Both the position numbers and the translations under genes were made by a program. The notes under the pieces were generated by a model. That model did not search any database and was not told the origin of the DNA. It saw only the letters and a list, made by a program, of their open reading frames with translations. 13,872 nt of DNA from Flavobacteriaceae bacterium (lineage in GTDB: Bacteria > Bacteroidota > Bacteroidia > Flavobacteriales > Weeksellaceae), in assembly GCA_031273305.1 (NCBI GenBank), contig JAISSC010000086.1:1-13872 (forward strand). Reading direction: 5' to 3'. This document shows, piece by piece, positions 8,187 to 13,872 of the stretch. Positions within the stretch are counted from its first letter, which is position 1, and every line of letters starts with the position of its first letter.

Positions 8187-8264
8187 ATTAAGAGTATTAT
8201 CGGATAAAAAGAGCAATGCTTTTAAACTATATGTAGTTATAAACCTGAGGTCGATAGGACATAA

Positions 8265-8416
8265 CTAGTTGGTATTCATGTTATTTATGATGCTGATAAT
8301 AAGTTTGTCCCCATCTGCGGACAACTGAAAAAGGAGAACAGATAATGACTTCTGATGTTGACTTTAGGAGGGTCTCAGGGTATGAAAATTTAGTGGTTTT
8401 TGGAAATTTTTTATGA
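8265..8416 (+). pseudogene. Possible remnant of two coupled small genes
   Basis: A 26-codon open stretch (8265-8342) reads LVGIHVIYDADNKFVPICGQ and then LKKENR, ending in a TAA that overlaps an ATG as TAATG (8343-8347). The ATG opens a 23-residue frame, MTSDVDFRRVSGYENLVVFG then NFL, with a stop at 8414. AAGGAG lies 8 bases before that ATG. The stop/start overlap, the mixed amino-acid composition and the higher GC than the flanks look like the junction of a former two-gene unit whose outer parts are lost. I do not recognise either peptide. It could equally be a chance open stretch or a short translated leader. Confidence 0.25.
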
Positions 8417-8435
8417 AACTTATCAATAATTGAAA

Positions 8436-8443
8436 TATTTTTG
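8436..8443 (+). promoter_or_regulatory. Bacteroidota -7 box for the membrane protein-parC unit
   Basis: TATTTTTG matches TAnnTTTG exactly, 93 bases before the ATG at 8537. The predicted 5' leader of about 85 bases is much longer than for the other genes here and contains the 13-base tandem repeat. No TTG -33 element at standard spacing. Confidence 0.4.
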
Positions 8444-8490
8444 TAACTTTAATCATTAATTATTCAATGCGTAAATATGCTAGTTTTTAT

Positions 8491-8516
8491 CTTTTATAAC
8501 GAACTTTTATAACAAA
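8491..8516 (+). repeat. 13-base tandem repeat in a 5' leader
   Basis: CTTTTATAACGAA (8491-8503) is followed directly by CTTTTATAACAAA (8504-8516), 12 of 13 bases identical. It lies between the -7 box and the membrane protein ATG. It could be a protein-binding site or simple duplication; nothing shows a function. Confidence 0.5.
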
Positions 8517-8536
8517 TTATTAAGCGAACTTAGGTT

Positions 8537-9079
8537 ATGAAGTTAAAAAGTGAACAAACAAAAAATAAAGTTGCCGTAGTCAACATTATAGTACTTATTA
8601 TTTTTTTTACAAGCCTTATTTTTAGCTACTTAGACATAGCTGCATCTAAGAATAATGATGAAATTGCCCTTGTTGCCAGTATGCTCATTCTCATTTATTT
8701 ATCTTATTTAGGAAGTCCGGGTTTTAGATACGACAGTGAAGGAGAAACTCTAATCTTTCGGAATGATAAAGCGTTGCCTATTTCATTCCTTACAAAAGAT
8801 CTTCAATCCGATTTTCCCAAGAGAAAATTGAAAAAGTTTAATGTCAAATACAAGCCGTTATTCAAAAAGAAATTAGAAATTTACATATACAGTAAAAGAG
8901 CAAGTTCAGGGTTATCAAAACTGGATTTTGACATTTCTTATCTAACTAAAAGACAAGTTCGGGATTTAAAAACATCTCTAAAGAAAGTACTTAAAGAAAA
9001 TTCCCGGGATCAGGATATAATAACAGAAAGTGAGTATCAAGAAAAGAATGAACAAAAAAAGAATGGAAGAGAAGAATAA
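8537..9079 (+). CDS. Unknown two-helix membrane protein next to parC
   Basis: 180 residues from an ATG at 8537. A short basic N-terminus is followed by two hydrophobic helices (about 13-33 and 43-62) with a short loop, so both ends should face the same side, probably the cytosol. The next part (about 64-150) alternates strands and lysine-rich turns: GFRYDSEGETLIFRND, KKLEIYIYSKR, then a helix TKRQVRDLKTSLKKVL. This layout recalls membrane-anchored PH-like proteins, but that is only a resemblance. The last 30 residues are charged and repetitive (EKNEQKKNGREE). The 3' end overlaps the preferred parC start by 17 bases, implying coupled translation. I do not recognise the family. The unusual placement between the topoisomerase IV genes could mean a link to the enzyme or simply a shared promoter. 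Confidence 0.8.
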   Translation: MKLKSEQTKNKVAVVNIIVLIIFFTSLIFSYLDIAASKNNDEIALVASMLILIYLSYLGSPGFRYDSEGETLIFRNDKALPISFLTKDLQSDFPKRKLKKFNVKYKPLFKKKLEIYIYSKRASSGLSKLDFDISYLTKRQVRDLKTSLKKVLKENSRDQDIITESEYQEKNEQKKNGREE

Positions 9080-11639
9080 TCAGGAGGAACAAAAAAAAGC
9101 ATTACAAGACACAGAAAGTATTCGAAAAATATCAGGCATGTACCAGAACTGGTTTCTGGACTATGCTTCTTATGTTATTCTTGAGCGGGCTATTCCCTCA
9201 ATATATGACGGATTAAAGCCTGTACAAAGAAGAATTCTTCATTCCATGAGAGAATTAGAAGACGGTCGCTATAATAAAGTAGCCAATGTAGTGGGAAATA
9301 CCATGAAATATCATTCACACGGAGATGCAGCCATTACTGATGCTATTGTACAAATCGGACAAAAAGAATTGCTAATTGATACTCAGGGAAACTGGGGTAA
9401 TATTTACACAGGAGATGGAGCCGCCGCAGCGCGCTACATAGAATCCCGATTAACTCCATTCGCTTTGGAGGTCGTTTTCAACCCTAAGACAACTGTTTGG
9501 AGACCCTCTTATGATGGGAGAAACAAGGAACCGGAAAACCTCCCCATGAAATTTCCCCTTCTTTTATCTCAGGGTGTGGAGGGAATTGCCGTAGGGCTTT
9601 CCACCAAAATATTACCGCATAATTTTATCGAGCTTATAGATGCTTCCATTGCTTTTTTGAAGGGAAAATCCTTTATCTTATATCCGGATTTTCAAACCGG
9701 AGGATTAATTGATATTTCTAATTATAACGATGGAGAACGAGGAGGGAAAATTCGGGCACGAGCAAGAATTTCAAATCCGGAGAAAGGAATTTTATTGGTC
9801 AGTGAGATACCTTACGGAATCAATACGGGGTCTCTTATAGACAGTATAATCAAAGCTAATGATAAAGGCAAGATAAAGGTAAAAAAAGTTGAAGATAATA
9901 CAGCCTCAGAAGTAGAAATTTTAATCCATATCGGAAATGATGTGTCTCCGGATAAAATGATAGATGCATTATACGCTTTTACGGATTGTGAAGTTTCCAT
10001 TTCTCCCAATGCATGTGTCATTGATGTGGATAAGCCTGAATTTCTGACTGTTTCCGAAATTTTGAAAAGGAATACCAATTATACCATAGACCTGCTCAAA
10101 AAAGAACTGGAAATAGAATTGAGTGAATTACAGGAACAATGGCATTTCGCTTCTCTGGAAAGAATTTTTATAGAGAATAGGATTTACCATAAAATTGAAG
10201 AACTGGAAACATGGGAGGAGGTAATCTTGACTATTGATAAAGGATTAAAACCGTTTACCTCTCATCTGATTCGGGAAGTTACGGAAGAAGACATTACCCG
10301 GTTGACGGAAATCCGTATCAAAAGAATTACCCGGTTTGATTTGGGAAAAGCTGAAGAAAATATCTTATCACTTGAAGGAAGAATTGAAGAAGTTAAGTAT
10401 CATCTGGGTAATCTTATCCAATACGCCATAGATTACTTTACTAACATAAAGAAAAAATACGGTAAAGGGAAGGAACGAAAGACGGAAATCCGCACTTTTG
10501 ATACTATTGATGCGGCGAAAGTAGCAGTAGCCAATATCAAATTTTATGTAAACCGGGAAGAAGGATTCATTGGTTATTCACTAAAAAAAGATGAATATCT
10601 TTTTGATTGCTCCGATATTGATGATATTATCGTATTCAGGAAAGACGGAGTTATGCTGGTGACCAAAGCAGATGCCAAAACATTTGTAGGAAAAAATATT
10701 ATCCATGTGGGGGTATGGAAAAAGAACGATAACCGGACAATTTACAATATGATTTACAGGGAAGGAAAACTGGGTCCATGGTATATGAAACGATTTCCGG
10801 TAACTTCCATAACCAGAGATAAAGAATATAGCCTTGCTTCCGAGATAAAAGGCTCGGAAATTCAATATTTTACGGTGAACCCTAACGGAGAAGCAGAAAC
10901 CGTTACTATTTTCCTGAAACCAAGTCAGAGGCTAAAAAAATTGAAATTTGATATTGATCTTTCAGAACTTGCGATTAAGGGAAGAGCGTCCAAAGGAAAT
11001 TTAGTTACAAAAAACCACATCAAGAAAATAGAACTGAAAGAATCCGGAGTTTCCACTCTGGCACCGCGTAAGATTTGGTTTGATGATTCTATTCAGAGGT
11101 TAAATGTCGAGGGTAGGGGAACATATCTGGGAACATTTAAAGGAACGGATAAAATACTCACTCTTAACTCAAAAGGAGTGGCAAAGCTCCATACTTTTGA
11201 TCTGTTAAACCATTTTGAAGATGATCTATTGGTAATCGAAAAATGGAGTCCCGAAAAACCTGTTTGTTGTATCTATTATGATGGAGAAAGATCAATATAT
11301 TATATCAAGAGATTTTTAGCGGATGATACTGTAAATCCTCAGATATTTTTTATTTCGGAAAATCCTAAATCCTTTATCGAGTGGGCAGGAACCGGATGGA
11401 AACTAATTGCTGAAATAAACTTCGGTAAGGATAGAGAAACGGAGATTATAAATTTAGAAGAGTTTATTGCTATAAAAGGAATCAAGGCGCAGGGGAATCA
11501 ACTGTCAAAAGAAAAGATAAAAAATATTCGGGTCATAGAGGAAATTAAAGAAGAACCGGAGACAGAAGAAATCCCGGAAGATGAAGATATTAACGATAGC
11601 TATGAAAGTGACGGAGAACAGATTAATTTGTTTGAGTAG
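9063..11639 (+). CDS. parC: DNA topoisomerase IV subunit A (ParC)
   Basis: 858 residues from the ATG at 9063. I prefer this to the in-frame GTG at 9030 and ATG at 9048, because it gives MEEKNNQEEQ, like other flavobacterial ParC starts, and the smallest overlap with the gene before it. This is the DNA-cleaving subunit: winged-helix domain with YHSHGD (83-88), GNWGNIYTGDG, and the catalytic tyrosine Y125 in AAAARYIESR; then the tower and coiled-coil domains, and a C-terminal beta-pinwheel region. The C-terminal domain has only a degenerate GyrA-box-like segment, GRASKGN, so this is ParC rather than GyrA. The protein ends in an acidic, probably disordered tail rich in Glu and Asp. At the quinolone-region positions corresponding to E. 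coli GyrA S83 and D87 it has A89 and D93. Confidence 0.95.
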   Translation: MEEKNNQEEQKKALQDTESIRKISGMYQNWFLDYASYVILERAIPSIYDGLKPVQRRILHSMRELEDGRYNKVANVVGNTMKYHSHGDAAITDAIVQIGQKELLIDTQGNWGNIYTGDGAAAARYIESRLTPFALEVVFNPKTTVWRPSYDGRNKEPENLPMKFPLLLSQGVEGIAVGLSTKILPHNFIELIDASIAFLKGKSFILYPDFQTGGLIDISNYNDGERGGKIRARARISNPEKGILLVSEIPYGINTGSLIDSIIKANDKGKIKVKKVEDNTASEVEILIHIGNDVSPDKMIDALYAFTDCEVSISPNACVIDVDKPEFLTVSEILKRNTNYTIDLLKKELEIELSELQEQWHFASLERIFIENRIYHKIEELETWEEVILTIDKGLKPFTSHLIREVTEEDITRLTEIRIKRITRFDLGKAEENILSLEGRIEEVKYHLGNLIQYAIDYFTNIKKKYGKGKERKTEIRTFDTIDAAKVAVANIKFYVNREEGFIGYSLKKDEYLFDCSDIDDIIVFRKDGVMLVTKADAKTFVGKNIIHVGVWKKNDNRTIYNMIYREGKLGPWYMKRFPVTSITRDKEYSLASEIKGSEIQYFTVNPNGEAETVTIFLKPSQRLKKLKFDIDLSELAIKGRASKGNLVTKNHIKKIELKESGVSTLAPRKIWFDDSIQRLNVEGRGTYLGTFKGTDKILTLNSKGVAKLHTFDLLNHFEDDLLVIEKWSPEKPVCCIYYDGERSIYYIKRFLADDTVNPQIFFISENPKSFIEWAGTGWKLIAEINFGKDRETEIINLEEFIAIKGIKAQGNQLSKEKIKNIRVIEEIKEEPETEEIPEDEDINDSYESDGEQINLFE

Positions 11640-11771
11640 TTCTTTTTATTAACACTTTACTATATAATACCAATCTTTTTTGAAACCTGTAATTATTTGT
11701 TGTTCCTATTTTTTAAATAGCCTTATAAAATAATATAATATCAATATACTGATTTTTATCATACTATTTCT

Positions 11772-11779
11772 TACATTTG
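11772..11779 (+). promoter_or_regulatory. Bacteroidota -7 box for superoxide dismutase
   Basis: TACATTTG matches TAnnTTTG exactly, 39 bases before the ATG. The leader is A-rich without Shine-Dalgarno. No TTG at standard spacing upstream. The rest of the 179-base gap after parC is AT-rich and shows no gene or clear terminator. Confidence 0.45.
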
Positions 11780-11818
11780 TTAATAAGAGTAAAGTTTAAC
11801 AATTAAAAATAAAATAAT

Positions 11819-12421
11819 ATGTCATTTGAATTACCTGAATTACCGTATGCATATAGTGCACTGGAACCCTACATTGATGCTAAAACAATGGAAATCCATT
11901 TAACAAAGCATCATGCTACTTATATAACTAATTTAAACAATGCAATCGCCGGAACAGAGTTGGAAAATCTTCCCATAGAAGAAATTCTTGTAAAAGGATT
12001 TGATAAAACTCCGGTGAGAAACAACGGAGGAGGATACTTTAACCATAATTTATTCTGGGAATGGCTGTCTCCAAAGAGTAAAGGAAAACCGGAGGGAGAA
12101 CTTTCAGCAGCTATTGATTCTGCTTTCGGTTCTTTTGATGCTTTCAAAGAAGAATTTTCAAAAGCCGCCACAGGAAGATTTGGCTCCGGATGGGCATGGC
12201 TGGTAGTAAAAGACGGAAAATTAGCCATTGGGTCTACTGCCAATCAGGATAATCCGTTGATGCCGGGAGTGGGAATTTCAGGATACCCAATTCTTGGATT
12301 GGATGTATGGGAACATGCTTATTACTTAAATTACCAAAACAGAAGGGCAGATTATATTGCCTCTTTTTTCAGTATAGTAAACTGGGATAAAGTTGCGGAG
12401 CTATATGCCGCACATAAATAA
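11819..12421 (+). CDS. sodA: Superoxide dismutase, Fe/Mn family (Mn-type residues)
   Basis: 200 residues, full length, no signal peptide, so cytosolic. It converts superoxide to oxygen and hydrogen peroxide. Metal ligands are H27, H76 (in FNHNLFWEW), D162 and H166 in the signature DVWEHAYY. The second-shell pattern favours manganese: G72 stands where Fe enzymes have glutamine (NNGGGYFNH), and Q143 is present in TANQD as in Mn enzymes. Members of this phylum can be cambialistic, so iron use is possible and metal cannot be settled from sequence. It is a single cistron with its own -7 box, closed by the hairpin terminator 20 bases after its stop codon. Confidence 0.96.
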   Translation: MSFELPELPYAYSALEPYIDAKTMEIHLTKHHATYITNLNNAIAGTELENLPIEEILVKGFDKTPVRNNGGGYFNHNLFWEWLSPKSKGKPEGELSAAIDSAFGSFDAFKEEFSKAATGRFGSGWAWLVVKDGKLAIGSTANQDNPLMPGVGISGYPILGLDVWEHAYYLNYQNRRADYIASFFSIVNWDKVAELYAAHK

Positions 12422-12441
12422 GTTTTTAGGTCTACTCATAA

Positions 12442-12476
12442 AAAACAGGCTGTCCAAAAATAGGGCAGCCTGTTTT
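12442..12476. terminator. Bidirectional intrinsic terminator between convergent SOD and kinase genes
   Basis: A 14-base-pair stem, AAAACAGGCTGTCC paired with GGGCAGCCTGTTTT, with one T-G wobble and a 7-base loop AAAAATA. The stem ends are A/T runs on both sides, so it can act in both directions; on the minus strand six T follow the G/C-rich part. It lies 20 bases after the SOD stop and 80 bases after the kinase stop. The remaining bases to 12556 hold nothing recognisable. Confidence 0.88.
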
Positions 12477-12556
12477 AGTGCTTTTTCCTTTTGTATCTAA
12501 GGATAACTTCAAGTATAATTCAAAAACTAAAATTTTGAAAGCGACCCACAACCAAA

Positions 12557-13705
12557 TCATTTTTTTAGAATAATCCTAAAAGTGGTTCCTTTATTGGTTT
12601 CGGAAGTTAAGACAAATATTTTGCCAAAATGATAATCTACAATAATTCTTCTGGCTAAAGACAATCCTAATCCCCATCCTCGTTTTTTTGTTGTGAATCC
12701 GGGTTTGAATATCTTCTTTATGTTTTTCAGGGCAATTCCCGTCCCTTCGTCCGATATGTCCAAGTATATATTTCTCTTGTTATCCTGAATTTTCAACCTG
12801 ATAGTTCCACCGCTTTTCATGGCATCTACCGCATTTTTTATCAGGTTTTCAATTACCCAGTTGAATAGTGAGACATTGAGCTGTACAAGAACAGGATGAT
12901 CAGGGGCTGAAAATTCAAAGTTGATTTGTCGGGATATTCTGTTTTTAAGATATAAAAAAGCCTGTCGGGACACTTCCACCAGGTCTTCCTGCTCCAGAGC
13001 AGGAGTGGAGCCTATTTTAGAGAATCTGTCCGTAATATTCTGCAAGCGGTTTACGTCTCGTTCTATATTTTGAATAGGTTTTTGGTCGATATTTTCCATT
13101 TTCAGTATTTCCAGCCAGCCTATAATAGACGAAAGCGGGGTTCCTATCTGATGTGCAGTTTCTTTAGCCATACCTGCCCAAAGCAGGCTTTGTTCTGTTT
13201 TTCGCATGGTTTTGAAATACCAGTAGGTAAACCAGATAAATAAGGCTATAATAAGTATCAGGACGATAGGATAATATTCCAACTGGTTTAAAAAAACGGA
13301 ATTTTTATAATATACATATTGGTTTCCGAAGGGTAGCTTAATAGGAATGGGTTTATATAGTTCCGCCATTTTATTCAGCTCTTTTTTTAATCGACCGGGA
13401 TTTGAAATTATTTCCTTGTTCACGTTTTTAGAATCCAGATACATACCTTTTTCATCGACCAGTATTACGGGGATTGTAGTGTTCTGTTCTATGAATTGAA
13501 CCAGAAAGACCTGTGTGTCGGAAGGCAGGTCTTCTTCGGTATTCAACAGTTCTAAGGTTTTTGCATAGTTTGATATTTTTACTGATTCTTCTTCCTTTAG
13601 CTCTTTTACTTTCCTGTTTGAAAATACTGTAATAAAAACCGCTATACAAAGGGCTATTCCATATCCCAGCCAATTGTTAAGTCTTATATTTTTATAGAAG
13701 TTCAT
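12557..13705 (-). CDS. Membrane sensor histidine kinase
   Basis: 382 residues. Membrane helix 1 is at about 12-29; a periplasmic domain of about 115 residues with no recognised fold follows; helix 2 is at about 145-164. No HAMP domain is apparent: the dimerisation helix follows directly, with the phosphorylatable H185 in AKETAHQIGTPLSSIIGW. The ATPase domain has the N box ENLIKNAVDAM (E286, N287, N291), G1 DEGTG (D319, G321, G323), the F box PGFTTKKRG, and G2 GWGLGLSLA. All kinase landmarks are intact. The H-box HQIGTPLSS differs from the usual HELKTPL, but I believe this variant is common in flavobacterial kinases. No response regulator is adjacent. It lies 37 bases after the end of a barrel protein gene and is probably co-transcribed with it. 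Signal and target are unknown. Confidence 0.93.
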   Translation of the reverse strand: MNFYKNIRLNNWLGYGIALCIAVFITVFSNRKVKELKEEESVKISNYAKTLELLNTEEDLPSDTQVFLVQFIEQNTTIPVILVDEKGMYLDSKNVNKEIISNPGRLKKELNKMAELYKPIPIKLPFGNQYVYYKNSVFLNQLEYYPIVLILIIALFIWFTYWYFKTMRKTEQSLLWAGMAKETAHQIGTPLSSIIGWLEILKMENIDQKPIQNIERDVNRLQNITDRFSKIGSTPALEQEDLVEVSRQAFLYLKNRISRQINFEFSAPDHPVLVQLNVSLFNWVIENLIKNAVDAMKSGGTIRLKIQDNKRNIYLDISDEGTGIALKNIKKIFKPGFTTKKRGWGLGLSLARRIIVDYHFGKIFVLTSETNKGTTFRIILKK

Positions 13706-13742
13706 TTTTTATTTTCAACATATGTTCTTTAAAACAGTCGGG

Positions 13743-13872
13743 CTAAAAAGGATAATCAATTGCGAAATTAATCTGTGGTTTCAATACATTAATATATTTG
13801 AAATACCACCGGTCTCTTTCTTCTCTTCCGGGATCATGAAATTTATAGGCAAAATCAAAACGGATGATGAAA
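13743..13872 (-). CDS. C-terminal end of an Omp85 (BamA/TamA) outer-membrane barrel protein, partial
   Basis: Only the last 42 residues are in the window, from FIIRFDFAYKF to the stop at 13743-13745. The pattern RFDFA, then RDRWYF, then KPQINFAIDYPF with a terminal phenylalanine matches the last two beta strands and the beta-signal of Omp85-family barrels, close to the TamA/TamL-like 'surface antigen' proteins of Bacteroidota. The call rests on this short end alone; BamA itself and TamL cannot be separated here. It reads into the kinase gene with a 37-base gap. Confidence 0.7.
   Translation of the reverse strand, partial: FIIRFDFAYKFHDPGREERDRWYFKYINVLKPQINFAIDYPF

Larger units (their letters stand above)
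8187..8536 (+). other. Intergenic region between parE and the membrane protein gene
   Basis: 350 bases with no convincing gene. It holds, in order: a weak bulged hairpin at 8207-8223 (AAAGAGC/GCTTTT) that may end parE transcription; a relatively GC-richer, protein-like stretch at 8265-8416 listed separately; a -7 box at 8436-8443; and an AT-rich leader with a 13-base tandem repeat at 8491-8516. A minus-strand frame across about 8290-8460 is open for some 57 codons but has no start codon. No tRNA-like or riboswitch-like fold was recognised. Confidence 0.6.

Noticed and set aside
8305..8324. Inverted repeat TTGTCC/GGACAA with an 8-base loop
   Set aside because: Only six base pairs, no T run after it, and it lies inside the protein-like stretch; it may be a chance feature.
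8290..8460. Open frame of about 57 codons on the minus strand in the parE-parC gap
   Set aside because: No start codon, no promoter, and no recognisable protein features.
11706..11720. CTATTTTTTAAATAG palindrome after parC
   Set aside because: All but two pairs are A-T and the loop is three bases; too unstable to call a terminator in such AT-rich DNA.

Overview
The window looks like an ordinary chromosomal segment of a low-GC member of the Bacteroidota, most likely Flavobacteriales (a Chryseobacterium/Elizabethkingia-like relative is possible, but the genus is inference). The reasons are the AT-rich intergenic DNA, several promoter -7 boxes of the Bacteroidota form TAnnTTTG, the near absence of Shine-Dalgarno sequences, and the gene families: an AddB-like nuclease with a divergent N-terminus, the LemA/TPM cluster, a topoisomerase IV pair, and a histidine kinase with an HQIGTPLSS H-box. 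I see no transposase, integrase, CRISPR array, tRNA or rRNA.

Layout, left to right. (1) 1-2664, plus strand: the 5'-truncated end of an AddB/RecB-type PD-(D/E)XK exonuclease. (2) 2778-4004, plus: a stand-alone SufS cysteine desulfurase with its own -7 box. (3) 4036-6164, minus: a LemA - TPM - secreted TPM cluster read from one promoter at about 6182-6210, followed by a separately promoted 55-residue lipoprotein with a Tyr/Asp-rich tail. (4) 6348-11639, plus: topoisomerase IV, with parE and parC separated by a 350-base non-coding gap and a 180-residue two-helix membrane protein of unknown function whose 3' end overlaps the start of parC. (5) 11819-12421, plus: a Mn-type Fe/Mn superoxide dismutase, closed by a strong bidirectional hairpin terminator. 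(6) 12557-13872, minus: a membrane sensor histidine kinase 37 bases downstream of the C-terminal end of an Omp85-type (BamA/TamA) outer-membrane barrel protein that runs off the window.

How the genes work together. The ParE/ParC pair forms the type IIA decatenase. LemA and the two TPM proteins are a recurrent envelope-associated set of unclear biochemistry. SufS supplies sulfur for Fe-S clusters, SOD protects such clusters, and AddB-like nucleases act in double-strand break repair, but nothing in the DNA links these three into one system. The kinase and barrel protein appear co-transcribed, which suggests, without proving, an outer-membrane-related signal.

I found no clear previously undescribed defence or mobile system. 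The least explained items are the small acidic lipoprotein, the membrane protein wedged against parC, and the parE-parC gap, which contains what looks like the eroded junction of two former coupled genes.
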